Part shown: piece by piece, positions 16,501-24,993 of the stretch
Position numbering within the stretch: the first letter of the stretch is position 1
Layout of the letters: every line of letters starts with the position of its first letter
DNA from: Bowmanella dokdonensis
GTDB lineage: Bacteria; Pseudomonadota; Gammaproteobacteria; Enterobacterales; Alteromonadaceae
Assembly (NCBI RefSeq): GCF_017254865.1
Contig: NZ_JAFKCV010000003.1
Location: 461,178-499,667 of the forward strand
DNA length: 38,490 nt
Direction of reading: 5' to 3'
Made by a program: the position numbers and the translations under genes
The notes under the pieces: generated by a model
What the model saw: the letters and a program-made list of their open reading frames with translations, nothing else
What the model was told of the DNA's origin: nothing
Database searches by the model: none

Positions 16501-16519
16501 ATGTGATTTTATTTCACAT
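16501..16519. promoter_or_regulatory. ATGTGA-N7-TCACAT dyad upstream of azoR
   Basis: A perfect 6-bp dyad with a 7-bp AT spacer, 50 bases before the azoR start. It resembles a CRP site (TGTGA-N6-TCACA) but the spacer is one base too long, so a CRP/FNR-family or other dimeric regulator is only a suggestion. Confidence 0.45.
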
Positions 16520-16569
16520 CAGTAGGACTAAACTGATCCTGACTTCTAAATTACCCCGGAGAAATCGAG

Positions 16570-17181
16570 ATGAAAAAAGTATTGCTGATCAATTCTAGCC
16601 TGAACGGAAAGCAGGGTAACTCATGGCAACTGGCGAGTAAGTTTGTTGAACAACTGCAAGCCGTGGAGCCGGTCGAGGTAACGGTGCGTGACCTGGACAG
16701 CGGGGCGCTGCCCCATCTCAGTGGAGAGGAAATGCAGGCCTGGATGACCCCGCCAGCCGAGCGCAGTGAGGTACAACAGCAACTGGCCAGCCTGTCAGAC
16801 AGCCTGATAGATGAACTGAAAAGTCATGATGTAATCGTTATCGGCATGCCTATGTACAATTTCGGGGTGCCCTCAGTGTTTAAATCCTGGATCGACAGGG
16901 TCGCCAGGGCCGGCATCACCTTTCGTTATACGGACAAGGGCCCGGTGGGCCTGCTTGACGCTAAGCAGGTGTATATACTGGCGGCCCGCGGCGGTTTGTA
17001 TGCCGGCACACCCAAAGACAGCCAGAGCCAGTACCTGAAGGACGTGTTGGCGTTTCTGGGCATGACCGACGTGGAGTTTGCGTATGCGGAAGGTCTGGCC
17101 ATGGGACCCGACGCAGCGAATCAGGGGTTTGCCCAGGCCGACGAAAAAATTTCTGAACTTCTGCAGAAACTGGTTGCCTGA
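16570..17181 (+). CDS. azoR: FMN-dependent NADH-azoreductase (AzoR family)
   Basis: A 203-aa flavodoxin-fold oxidoreductase. The N-terminal phosphate-binding strand-loop (VLLINSSLNGKQGNSW), the MPMYNFGVPSVFKSWIDRVARAGITF block and the AARGG.Y loop are those of AzoR (AcpD), a dimeric FMN enzyme that reduces quinones and azo dyes with NADH and protects from thiol-specific electrophile stress. The length matches the family (~200 aa). GGAGAAAT is the ribosome site. It is divergent from the lipoprotein gene; the 185-bp gap holds the dyad at 16501-16519. A perfect 10-bp inverted repeat and a T-run terminator follow. Confidence 0.92.
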   Translation: MKKVLLINSSLNGKQGNSWQLASKFVEQLQAVEPVEVTVRDLDSGALPHLSGEEMQAWMTPPAERSEVQQQLASLSDSLIDELKSHDVIVIGMPMYNFGVPSVFKSWIDRVARAGITFRYTDKGPVGLLDAKQVYILAARGGLYAGTPKDSQSQYLKDVLAFLGMTDVEFAYAEGLAMGPDAANQGFAQADEKISELLQKLVA

Positions 17182-17193
17182 ATAATTGCAGTG

Positions 17194-17215
17194 AGTGAAG
17201 ACGCCCGTCTTCACT
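17194..17215. other. 10-bp perfect inverted repeat after azoR
   Basis: AGTGAAGACG-CC-CGTCTTCACT, 12 bases after the azoR stop. No T run follows, so it is not the terminator, which lies 30 bases on. The 2-base spacer is short for an RNA loop; it could extrude a hairpin or bind a protein. Confidence 0.5.
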
Positions 17216-17245
17216 GAAGTGTGTTCCTAGTTGAGTGTGCTCTTT

Positions 17246-17273
17246 AACCCCACCACCCGGTGGGGTTTTTTTT
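17246..17273 (+). terminator. Rho-independent terminator of azoR
   Basis: AACCCCACC-ACCC-GGTGGGGTT followed by a run of T residues, between azoR and the convergent peroxidase gene. Confidence 0.9.
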
Positions 17274-17328
17274 ACTCAGGCTTTGAGTGTGCAGAGGGCG
17301 GCTAAGAATGGGCTCGGCTACCCGGGTA

Positions 17329-17874
17329 TCACTTCCTTGCCAGCGTCTTTTCAAGGGTTGCCACAAAGTCCTCATCCTGCGGCTTGGTGAATGAGGTATA
17401 GGATTCCACCACTTCCCCTTTGGCATCGATCAGGTACTTGTAAAAATTCCACTTAGGGGTGGTGCCGGACTTTTCTGCCAGCATGCGGTAAAAGGGATCC
17501 GCATCCTCACCCCTGACGGGCATGGGTTCGAACATAGGGAATTGCACCCCATAAGTCAGTTCACACAGCTCGGCGGTCTTTTCTTCGCTGTCGGCTTCCT
17601 GGTTGAAGTCATGGGACGGAAAGCCCAGCACCACGAAGTTTTTATCCTTGTAATCCGAATACAGCTTCTCCAAGCCTTCAAACTGGGGCGTAAAGCCACA
17701 GAAACTGGCAGTATTAACCACCAGCAGGGTCTTGCCCTGGTAAGCCTCACAGAAATTCACCACCTCCTGGGAGTTGAGCTTACGTTTGGCAAACTTAAGC
17801 AGGTCGGGGCATTCGTTGGCCAGGGCCGAAGTTGCAGTCAGACTCAGGAACAGGGCAATCAGACGTATTTTCAT
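17329..17874 (-). CDS. Exported glutathione peroxidase-like protein
   Basis: A 181-aa protein with a signal peptide (MKIRLIALFLSLTATSALA), hence probably periplasmic, whereas BtuE-type enzymes are cytoplasmic. The thioredoxin-fold peroxidase is recognisable by VVNTASFCGFTPQ with the peroxidatic Cys near residue 59, and by PKWNFYKYLID with the Trp-Asn pair. The usual FPCNQF segment reads FPSHDF: both the resolving-type Cys and the active-site Gln are replaced. It is a non-seleno member that would need external thiols for recycling. It is convergent with azoR. Reduction of lipid or hydrogen peroxides is inferred. Confidence 0.88.
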   Translation of the reverse strand: MKIRLIALFLSLTATSALANECPDLLKFAKRKLNSQEVVNFCEAYQGKTLLVVNTASFCGFTPQFEGLEKLYSDYKDKNFVVLGFPSHDFNQEADSEEKTAELCELTYGVQFPMFEPMPVRGEDADPFYRMLAEKSGTTPKWNFYKYLIDAKGEVVESYTSFTKPQDEDFVATLEKTLARK

Positions 17875-18039
17875 GGGACTCTCTTAATGTTTGCGGTAAA
17901 TAGCGCATTGAGTATAAAGCTTCAGACTTTACGTTTGGCAAATCGCATCAGATCATGCCGGGTTTGCGCCGATTGGGACCTTTGCGCTTTAATAAGGCGT
18001 CCATCGGCCAATCCGCCATGATTCAGGGAACAATTTAAC

Positions 18040-20529
18040 ATGCAAAAAACAACAAAGAACCTGTTGGTGTTGCTGGTCTCCTCCAGCCTGGTGGCCTGTG
18101 CCGCCACCCAACAAACCCAGACACAGGCTGCCAAAGATAGCAGACAGACTGTACCCAAGGTAGTGGAAGCCCGCCCCGCCCTGGCCAGTACCGGTGACAA
18201 AATCACCCTGGAACAGATCATGGCCGACCCTGACTGGATTGGTCGTGAACCGCAAAATCCCTTCTGGTCACTGGACAGCCGCAGCGTACGTTATGAGCGC
18301 AAACGTGAAGCCAGTCCCATACAGGATCTGTGGCAGACCAGCGCTGATCAGAGTGGCAACGGGGAGAAGATCGCCCTGGCCTCCCTGCATCAGGCGGACA
18401 ATGCCCAGCGGGTGTTTAATCAGGACTATTCCCGTGCCGCCTGGGTATTTGAGGGCAACCTCTTTATACGCGACCTGGCCAGCGGCAAGGTCACGCAACT
18501 GAGCCGTGGCAATGCCAGTGTCAGCCAGCCCATGTTTCTGCTGGACGGACGGCTGGTTTATCAGTCGAACAACAGCTTTGTGGCTATCGATCCTGATTCC
18601 GGTCTGACCCGGCAACTGGCCAGTTGGAAGTTCGCCGAGGCCCCCAAAGCACTGGAAGAGCCCAAGGATTACCTGGCTAAAAAACAGTTGGAGCTGATTG
18701 AGTATGTGGGTAAGGAGCGGGCCGACCGCAAGGCGCGCTTCGAGCACAACCAGGCGCTCAAAGCCCAGAATGCCAGTCTGGCCCCTGAGCCGTTCTATCT
18801 GCCCAAGGATTTTCGTACAGTGCAGGCCAGCCTGTCTCCCGATGGCAGCAAGATTGTGCTGGCCATAGAAAAGGATGAGCCCGTCCGGGATGATCAGGAC
18901 ATTATGCCTAACTACATAGGTGAGGATGGGCGTATCAAGACCGAAAACGTACGCGCCATGGTGGTGGATGCCAAACCCCGGGGCCAGGAGCTCTGGCTGC
19001 TTGATCTGGACAAGGGTGTCCAGAGTAAGCTGGGTTACGAATCCCTGCCGGGCTACAACGAAGATGTACTGGCCGAGGTCAAACAGGAAAATGCCCGGGC
19101 CAGGGGGGAGAAGTATGAGGTTAACCGCCTGCCCAGGGAAATCGGCCTGATCACTGACTGGTACTGGACAGAAAGCGCCATCAAGTGGCATGGACAGGGC
19201 CAGCAGGTCGCTATCATGCTCAAAGCCTGGGACAATAAGGATCGTTGGATTGCCACGGTGGATTTCCGCAAACCGGCCCTGGTCAGCCAGCACAGACTGC
19301 ACGACAAGGCCTGGATCAATTATCGTTTCAACAGTTTCGGCTGGCTGAACAAGAGTGAAACCCTGTATTTCCTCTCTGAACAGTCCGGCTATGCCCAGCT
19401 CTATCGCAAGGAACCGGGGGCTAAAGAACTGGCCCTGACTTATGGCGATTACGAAGTGGACAAACTGACCCTGACCCGGGATGACAGTCATATTTACTTC
19501 CGCGCCAATATCAAACATCCGGGCATTTACGAGATCTACCGGGTCAATCTGCAAAGCGGCAACATCGAAGCCCTGACCGATCTTGGCGGCGACAATGAAT
19601 ATGTGCTCAGCCCAGACGAGTCCAAACTGCTGCTGACTCACAGCGAAGTGACCATGCCACCGGAGCTCTATGTACAGGACGCCGATATCGGCGCCAAACC
19701 TGTCAAGATCACCGATACGGTGAGCGAGGCCTTCAAGGCCATGCCCTGGGTGGCCCCCAAAGTGGTGCCGGTACCCTCCAGCCACACGGACAAGCCCATC
19801 TATGCCAAGGTTTATCTGCCGGAAGACTACCAGCAGGGTGAGCCCCGTAAGGCGGTGATATTCAACCACGGCGCAGGTTACCTGCAAAATTCCCATTTGG
19901 GCTGGTCTGGTTACTTCCGCGAGTTTATGTTCCACAGCATGCTGGTGCAGCAGGGTTATGTGGTGATGGACATGGATTACCGCGCATCTGCCGGCTACGG
20001 TCGTGACTGGCGCACCGCCATTTACCGTCAGATGGGCACCCCGGAAATTCAGGATCTGCAGGACGGGGTCAACTGGCTGGGTGCCAATGCCCATGTGAAC
20101 CAGGACAGAGTCTGTACCTATGGGGGATCCTACGGCGGTTTTATGACCTTTATGGCGCTGTTCACCACGCCGGATCTGTTCCAGTGTGGGGCGGCACTGC
20201 GTCCGGTGACGGACTGGGCTTATTACAACCTTCCCTATACCTCCAATATCCTCAATACGCCGACGGTGGATGACATTGCCTATAAGCGCAGCTCGCCCAT
20301 CTATTATGCTGAGGGACTGGACAAGCCCTTGCTGATCAACGCGCCCATGGTGGACAACAACGTATTCTTCGTGGATGTGGTGCGCCTGGTGCAGCGCCTG
20401 ATCGAGTTGGAAAAAACCGATTTCGAAACGGCCATCTATCCGGTGGAATCACACGGATTCCGTCAGCCAAGTTCCTGGCTGGACGAATATCGCCGGATCT
20501 ACAAACTGTTCGAGGAAAACCTCAACTGA
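18040..20529 (+). CDS. S9-family prolyl oligopeptidase-like lipoprotein
   Basis: An 829-aa protein. An N-terminal lipoprotein-type signal peptide (LVSSSLVACAA, Cys near residue 20) suggests membrane anchoring. Residues ~50-560 form a beta-propeller-like region with SLSPDGSKIVLAI and LSPDESKLLLT motifs. The C-terminal ~250 residues are an alpha/beta hydrolase with nucleophile Ser in GGSYGGF, an Asp in APMVDNNVFF and the His in VESHGFR. This is the DPP IV/acylaminoacyl-peptidase branch, cleaving small peptides after proline or related residues. It is monocistronic, with AGGGAA upstream and a strong terminator 6 bases beyond the stop. Confidence 0.92.
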   Translation: MQKTTKNLLVLLVSSSLVACAATQQTQTQAAKDSRQTVPKVVEARPALASTGDKITLEQIMADPDWIGREPQNPFWSLDSRSVRYERKREASPIQDLWQTSADQSGNGEKIALASLHQADNAQRVFNQDYSRAAWVFEGNLFIRDLASGKVTQLSRGNASVSQPMFLLDGRLVYQSNNSFVAIDPDSGLTRQLASWKFAEAPKALEEPKDYLAKKQLELIEYVGKERADRKARFEHNQALKAQNASLAPEPFYLPKDFRTVQASLSPDGSKIVLAIEKDEPVRDDQDIMPNYIGEDGRIKTENVRAMVVDAKPRGQELWLLDLDKGVQSKLGYESLPGYNEDVLAEVKQENARARGEKYEVNRLPREIGLITDWYWTESAIKWHGQGQQVAIMLKAWDNKDRWIATVDFRKPALVSQHRLHDKAWINYRFNSFGWLNKSETLYFLSEQSGYAQLYRKEPGAKELALTYGDYEVDKLTLTRDDSHIYFRANIKHPGIYEIYRVNLQSGNIEALTDLGGDNEYVLSPDESKLLLTHSEVTMPPELYVQDADIGAKPVKITDTVSEAFKAMPWVAPKVVPVPSSHTDKPIYAKVYLPEDYQQGEPRKAVIFNHGAGYLQNSHLGWSGYFREFMFHSMLVQQGYVVMDMDYRASAGYGRDWRTAIYRQMGTPEIQDLQDGVNWLGANAHVNQDRVCTYGGSYGGFMTFMALFTTPDLFQCGAALRPVTDWAYYNLPYTSNILNTPTVDDIAYKRSSPIYYAEGLDKPLLINAPMVDNNVFFVDVVRLVQRLIELEKTDFETAIYPVESHGFRQPSSWLDEYRRIYKLFEENLN

Positions 20530-20534
20530 TAAGC

Positions 20535-20562
20535 AAAAAGCCCCGGCTCCGGGGCTTTTTTC
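20535..20562. terminator. Bidirectional terminator between convergent genes
   Basis: AAAAAGCCCCG-GCTC-CGGGGCTTTTT, a 6-bp GC stem with A and T runs on both sides. It serves the S9 peptidase (plus strand) and can serve the GFA gene (minus strand), whose stop is 23 bases away. Confidence 0.9.
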
Positions 20563-20584
20563 TTTTCCGGTCGTCGGGTTTTGA

Positions 20585-21001
20585 CTACTGTTGTTTGGTA
20601 AACTCGGCGAAGACCTCTGCACCTGTCATGGTCTGCGTCTGATTGGCAAAGGCATACCAATGCGGCTTTTCATCAATGAAAATCTGGTGATCCAGACTAA
20701 AACCCTCATCCTTGGCAAAGAGGCCTGCGGAGATAATTTTCTGCCCGCTTTCCCGCAGTTCATAAAAAAGTGCACTGCCGCACTCGCGACAAAAGGCCCG
20801 TCTGGCCCAATCCGATGAAACAAAATAGCCCAGGTGTTCTGTTCCCCGGATAGCGGCATCCGTGCCGCCATCGACGCCCAGAAATGGTCCGCCTACCCAC
20901 TGACGGCACATGGAGCAGTGGCAAACGCCGACTTTTTCATCCAGTTGTGCGGTGATGCTTACCTTTTTGCACAGGCAATGACCTTCATAATTCTTTTTCA
21001 T
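20585..21001 (-). CDS. GFA/CENP-V family zinc-binding protein
   Basis: A 138-aa protein from ATG 21001, with AAGGAG 8 bases upstream. The zinc ligands of the GFA fold are in order: HCLCKKV near the N terminus, CHCSMCRQW (residues ~32-40), and FCRECGSALFYE (~72-83). The family was named for glutathione-dependent formaldehyde-activating enzyme, but most members, including this short orphan one, have no proven activity. Its start codon lies inside the 3' end of the rhombosortase gene (17-bp overlap), so the two are cotranscribed and probably translationally coupled. Confidence 0.92.
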   Translation of the reverse strand: MKKNYEGHCLCKKVSITAQLDEKVGVCHCSMCRQWVGGPFLGVDGGTDAAIRGTEHLGYFVSSDWARRAFCRECGSALFYELRESGQKIISAGLFAKDEGFSLDHQIFIDEKPHWYAFANQTQTMTGAEVFAEFTKQQ

Positions 21002-21602
21002 AGGTTGTCTCCTTGTTTGTTGCAAACCGGGTCCGGCAAAGTTGCCCTGCCAATATCAGCAGACCACTGATTGCGCCATATAAATGGGCATCGACGGCGA
21101 CGCTGGCCTCGATCAGGCTGGCTATCTCTTCACTGGGCCCCTGCCATTGCTCGTACCCTATCTTGGCCCAGACCCCGGCCATCAGCAACCAGCCGGAGCG
21201 CAGGCCAAGGCGAATGTCCTGGCCCCCACCCCACACGAATAAACCGTGCAAAGCCCCGGACAAACCCACATACCAAATCATCTCGGGCGAAAACAAGTAC
21301 AGACCGATACCGCAGCCCAGTCCACAGCCAAGCAACAGACCGAGATAGGCGCCGGGGCGGTAGTAATCCCCATGCAGGGCCCACAACAACAAAAGGCCTG
21401 CGCCGTTGAGCAGCAGATGGTTGGCATTGGTATGCAGCAGGTTTCCACTGAGTAGCCGCCACCACTGGTGGCTTTTAATCAGTATGCGATCATAGGCCAG
21501 CCACTGGCTGCTGGCTGGCTCGGACACAAACAGCACCAGACTCAGCGCCAACACCAGCAGGGGGCCGGCCCAGTGTTTGGCCTGCAAGGGAAAATTAAAC
21601 AT
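20985..21602 (-). CDS. rrtA: Rhombosortase (rhomboid-family GlyGly-CTERM protease)
   Basis: A 205-aa intramembrane serine protease with about six hydrophobic segments. It shows WWRLLSGNLLHTNANHLLLNG, the catalytic serine in GLSGALHGLFVWG and the catalytic histidine region VDAHLYGAISG. The short length and the HTN...HLLLN pattern match rhombosortase rather than general rhomboids. Rhombosortase processes proteins ending in a GlyGly-CTERM tail before their surface delivery by type II secretion. None of the proteins in this window clearly ends in that tail, so its substrates lie elsewhere. It overlaps the downstream GFA gene by 17 bp. Confidence 0.9.
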   Translation of the reverse strand: MFNFPLQAKHWAGPLLVLALSLVLFVSEPASSQWLAYDRILIKSHQWWRLLSGNLLHTNANHLLLNGAGLLLLWALHGDYYRPGAYLGLLLGCGLGCGIGLYLFSPEMIWYVGLSGALHGLFVWGGGQDIRLGLRSGWLLMAGVWAKIGYEQWQGPSEEIASLIEASVAVDAHLYGAISGLLILAGQLCRTRFATNKETTYEKEL

Positions 21603-21755
21603 GATAAATTGCTAAGCTTATGATCTAACTGGAATTAGCCTATGTTAACCTGCTGCCGTCGGCGGGCCCAGTGTTTGTTTGCCGATTGACAGCGTCACGG
21701 TATCAATGGCAAAAACTATTCTCTGGCTTGATGACGACCATCCAACAGGAGTCTT

Positions 21756-22520
21756 ATGTCCCACGTATTAATTAAAAAAGCTGATCAGGTCCTGCACATC
21801 GGCTTTAATCGGCCGGACAAGAAAAATGCCCTGAATTTCCAGATGTACCGGCAACTGGCGGAAGCCCTGGAGGAGGTTGCTCAGGATCCGGATTTGCGAG
21901 CCGTGCTGATCCGGGGGGAAGGGAAGGATTTTACCGCCGGTAACGATCTGAGCGATTTTGCCCGCTCACCGGATCATGAGCATATACGTGAAACCGTGCG
22001 TTTTATGACTGCCCTGATGCATTGTCCGTTGCCGGTGGTGGCTGAGGTTCGCGGTTTGGCCATAGGAATAGGCACCACCATGCTGCTGCACTGCGACCTG
22101 GTCTATTGTGCTGCCGACAGCCGTTTCTCTTTACCTTTTATCAACCTGGCGCTGGTGCCTGAGTATGCATCCAGCTACCTGTTGCCGCGCCTGGTGGGAC
22201 ATCGAAAAGCCGCCGAGTGGCTGATGCTGGGCGAAGTGTTCGGCGCCGACGAAGCACTGACTTTTAATCTGGTAAATAAAATGGTGCCAGCGGAACAATT
22301 GGACGAACTGGTGGCCAAAACCCTGTCCAGCTTGGTTGCCAAACCCAAACAAGCCATGCAACTGACCAAAGCCCTGATGAAGAGCAACGGCAATGACGTT
22401 ACGTCGCATATGCATGAAGAACTGGCCTGTTTTGTCAAGCAACTGGCCACGCCGGCCGCCAGGGAAGCCTTTGCCGCATTCCTTGAGAAGCGTGCGCCGG
22501 ATAGTAAGATTTACCAATAA
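21756..22520 (+). CDS. Enoyl-CoA hydratase/isomerase family protein
   Basis: A 254-aa crotonase-fold protein. FNRPDKKNALN (residues ~18-28), the oxyanion region DFTAGNDLSDF, the second oxyanion strand VRGLAIGIGTTMLLHCDLV, and FSLPFINLALVPE with a catalytic-position Glu (~137) are present. The Glu fits hydratase or delta3-delta2 isomerase chemistry on fatty acyl-CoA; the precise substrate cannot be told. The ATG has CAGGAG 5 bases upstream. The gamma-glutamyltransferase gene starts 11 bases after its stop, so the two may be cotranscribed although they share no pathway. Confidence 0.92.
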   Translation: MSHVLIKKADQVLHIGFNRPDKKNALNFQMYRQLAEALEEVAQDPDLRAVLIRGEGKDFTAGNDLSDFARSPDHEHIRETVRFMTALMHCPLPVVAEVRGLAIGIGTTMLLHCDLVYCAADSRFSLPFINLALVPEYASSYLLPRLVGHRKAAEWLMLGEVFGADEALTFNLVNKMVPAEQLDELVAKTLSSLVAKPKQAMQLTKALMKSNGNDVTSHMHEELACFVKQLATPAAREAFAAFLEKRAPDSKIYQ

Positions 22521-22531
22521 CGAGGGGATGG

Positions 22532-24274
22532 GTGTTGTACAGAGTTGGTGTCATTTTATGTCTGGTGTTGAGCCTGACGGTCGTACAGGCCAACCCTCAG
22601 GTTCCTGAGGATAGAGAGCCGGAGGCAGCCACAGGTTTTGAAAGTAAAAAGGCGGTCAGTGGCCAGGAGTTTATGGTCAGCGCTGCCAATCCCTATGCCG
22701 CCTGGGCCGGTAAGAAAATTCTGATGCAGGGTGGCAGTGCCATCGACGCCGCCATCGCCGTGCAGGCCATGCTGACCCTGGTTGAACCGCAGTCTTCAGG
22801 CATAGGCGGCGGCGCTTTTATCCTCTACTGGGACAACATCAGCCGCACTTTGACTACCTATGATGGCCGCGAGACGGCGCCCAGGGATGTCAACATCAAT
22901 CATTTTCTGAAGGACGGCAAGCCCATTCCCTGGCGTGAGGCCATAGTGGGAGGCAGAGCGGTAGGGACCCCTGGCGTGTTGCGGGCACTGGAAACAGCGC
23001 ATAAGCAGCATGGCAAGCTTCCCTGGATCCGCCTGTTTCGTGATGCGGCCATGGCGGCAGAGGAAGGCTTCAAGGTTTCGCCCCGGCTGGCCAGGTTACT
23101 GGCCATGGAACTCCACCCTGGACTGAAACAGTTCGAGACCAGTCGCAAGTATTTCTACCCTGACGGCAAGCCCCTGCCAGCAGGTTATCTGCGCCAGAAC
23201 CTGCCGCTGGCGCGCACGTTTAATATCATTGCCGAGAAAGGTGCAGATGCGTTCTATCAGGGGGATATGGCGGAGAAAATCGTGCAGGCGGTGCAAAAAG
23301 CCAGCATCCATCCGGGGACGCTGAGCCTGAAGGATATGACGGACTATCGCGCCGTCGAACGCAAACCTCTGTGTGGTCCATACAGGGTATACAAGGTCTG
23401 CGGCATGGCGCCGCCAAGCTCCGGAGGGATAGCTACCCTGCAGATCCTGAAGATGCTGGAAACCTTCGATCTGGCCCAGTATGAACCCAATGCCATTGAG
23501 GCCCTGCATCTTTTCACCCAGGCGTCCAGGCTGGCATTCGCCGATCGTGAACGCTATGTGGCGGACAGCGATTTTATCCAGTTGCCGGTAGGCGCCCTGC
23601 TGTCCAGGCCCTACCTGAAAAAGAGGGCACAGTTGATCAGCAAGGACAGGGATATGGGACTGGCCGAGGCCGGCCAGCCCCACCAGGCACTGAGTATGGC
23701 CAGGGATAATGCCTATGAGCTGCCCAATACCAGCCATATCTCCATTGTCGATAAGCAAGGCAATGCCCTGTCCATGACCACCAGTATCGAAATGGCCTTT
23801 GGCTCCGGCCTGATGGTCGAAGGCTTCCTGCTGAACAATCAGATGACGGACTTTTCCTTTATACCGGAAGTAGACCGCATGCTGGTGGCCAACCGGGTGG
23901 AACCGGGCAAGAGACCGCGCAGCTCCATGACCCCGACCATGGTTTTCAACAAGCAGGGGGATCTGTATCTGGTGGTGGGGTCGCCAGGTGGCAGCCGTAT
24001 CATCGACTACGTGAACCAGACGTTGATAGGCGTGCTGGACTGGAAACTGGACATCCAGCAGGCCATTAACCTGCCGAAAATTACCAACCGTAATGACTAC
24101 ACGGCCGTGGAGAAGGGCACCACCCTGGCCGAACAGGCCGAGATTTTGCAGAAGATGGGCCATGAAGTCAGAGTCATCGATTTGAACAGTGGCCTGCATG
24201 GCATAATGGTGCTTGAAGACAAACTGGTTGGCGGCGCCGATCCCAGGCGGGAAGGTGTGGCTGTGGGACTTTAA
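22532..24274 (+). CDS. ggt: Gamma-glutamyltransferase
   Basis: A 580-aa Ntn-hydrolase precursor. The signal peptide (residues ~1-20) points to the periplasm. Conserved segments include QAMLTLVEPQSSGIGGGAFIL, TYDGRETAP, the autocleavage site ELPNTSHISIVD with the nucleophile Thr that becomes the N terminus of the small subunit, and GSPGGSRIIDYV. The enzyme hydrolyses or transpeptidates glutathione and other gamma-glutamyl compounds. The start is GTG 22532 or TTG 22535; GAGGGG lies 4 or 7 bases upstream respectively, and both give nearly the same signal peptide. Length and order match bacterial GGTs. Confidence 0.94.
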   Translation: MLYRVGVILCLVLSLTVVQANPQVPEDREPEAATGFESKKAVSGQEFMVSAANPYAAWAGKKILMQGGSAIDAAIAVQAMLTLVEPQSSGIGGGAFILYWDNISRTLTTYDGRETAPRDVNINHFLKDGKPIPWREAIVGGRAVGTPGVLRALETAHKQHGKLPWIRLFRDAAMAAEEGFKVSPRLARLLAMELHPGLKQFETSRKYFYPDGKPLPAGYLRQNLPLARTFNIIAEKGADAFYQGDMAEKIVQAVQKASIHPGTLSLKDMTDYRAVERKPLCGPYRVYKVCGMAPPSSGGIATLQILKMLETFDLAQYEPNAIEALHLFTQASRLAFADRERYVADSDFIQLPVGALLSRPYLKKRAQLISKDRDMGLAEAGQPHQALSMARDNAYELPNTSHISIVDKQGNALSMTTSIEMAFGSGLMVEGFLLNNQMTDFSFIPEVDRMLVANRVEPGKRPRSSMTPTMVFNKQGDLYLVVGSPGGSRIIDYVNQTLIGVLDWKLDIQQAINLPKITNRNDYTAVEKGTTLAEQAEILQKMGHEVRVIDLNSGLHGIMVLEDKLVGGADPRREGVAVGL

Positions 24275-24329
24275 GCCTGACCGAGATCATTACCGTAAAA
24301 GATTCCAGTTAATGCACAAGGAGGCAGCC

Positions 24330-24904
24330 ATGAACAATGAACTGGTTTTTTATGTCAGGTGTCAGGTTATACCAATCGGATTAATCTTTAGTGCATTCAG
24401 CGAAAGACAAAATGTTCGATACCAAGGCGCTCGTATGAAGGTCTAGTGGCGCTAAATCGAATGCGAGCAACACAGGTAGCGGGCATTTTGACTTCGCCCA
24501 CAGGGAGCGCCCAGGAAGGATTATTTCTGCGTTCCGACTTCTCGACATAGCACCACTATGCCTTCGAAGCCGCGCCTTGAACTAATCCTTCCTGGGCAGC
24601 TCTGAATGCACTAAAGATTAATCCGACTGGTATTAAATACCGGGGGGAGTGGCTGGCCGCCTGTAAAGAGCTCGCAGAGCAAATGAGCAGGGAACCAAGC
24701 TTTCAAAGTTGCTATCTGCATGAAGACGCCGGCCAGCCTAACCTTTTCACCCTTTACGAAAGGTGGCGGGAACCCTCAGTGGAGGCCTTCCTGCAGAATC
24801 AGGATAAGCCTTATCGACGGGAATACGATTCAAAATTGCCGCAATGGCTGGAATCGCCCCGCCAGGCGCAGGTGCTAAAAGACCTGGGGCAGTGGATCCG
24901 GTAG
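24330..24904 (+). pseudogene. ABM-type monooxygenase gene disrupted by a MITE
   Basis: The 5' part starts at ATG 24330 with an excellent AAGGAGG site and reads MNNELVFYVRCQV before entering the MITE. The 3' part, after the MITE, continues IKYRGEWLAACKELAEQM and on to the stop at 24904. Removing 263 bases (element plus one copy of the duplicated dinucleotide) joins GTT-ATT-AAA in frame and gives a 103-aa protein, the normal size of antibiotic-biosynthesis-monooxygenase (YgiN-like, quinol monooxygenase) domains; FxxYERWREPSVEAFLQ fits that fold. The 3' part could still be translated from ATG 24683 as a 73-aa fragment. The gene lies 55 bp after ggt. Confidence 0.82.
24369..24633. mobile_element. 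MITE copy 1, 265 bp, long imperfect palindrome
   Basis: The terminal inverted repeats are 32 bp with one mismatch: ATACCAATCGGATTAATC.. at the left and its complement at 24602-24633. Inner arms also pair, for example 24511-24520 with 24586-24595, and the GAAGG.-TAGTGG segment with CCACTATG-CCTTC, so the whole element can fold as one hairpin. It carries no plausible ORF and is a non-autonomous element. It is 48 bp shorter than copy 2 at 26045-26357 because of a deletion between two GAGCGCC direct repeats. The target dinucleotide is TA or AT (indistinguishable). It interrupts the monooxygenase gene. Confidence 0.88.
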
Positions 24905-24993
24905 GCACTGGCGACCAGCCCGCAGTTTAGGGCTGGCGGAAAATCATGGCTGCGGTCAGAATAACGGCATCTGGCTGTCATTGAGAGCGTCCC

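Noticed and set aside
18268-20094. 608-codon minus-strand ORF
   Set aside because: It is the antisense shadow of the S9 peptidase gene, whose frame has catalytic motifs, a lipobox and a terminator.
23096-24199. 367-codon minus-strand ORF
   Set aside because: Antisense shadow of ggt; the composition is typical of a shadow frame.
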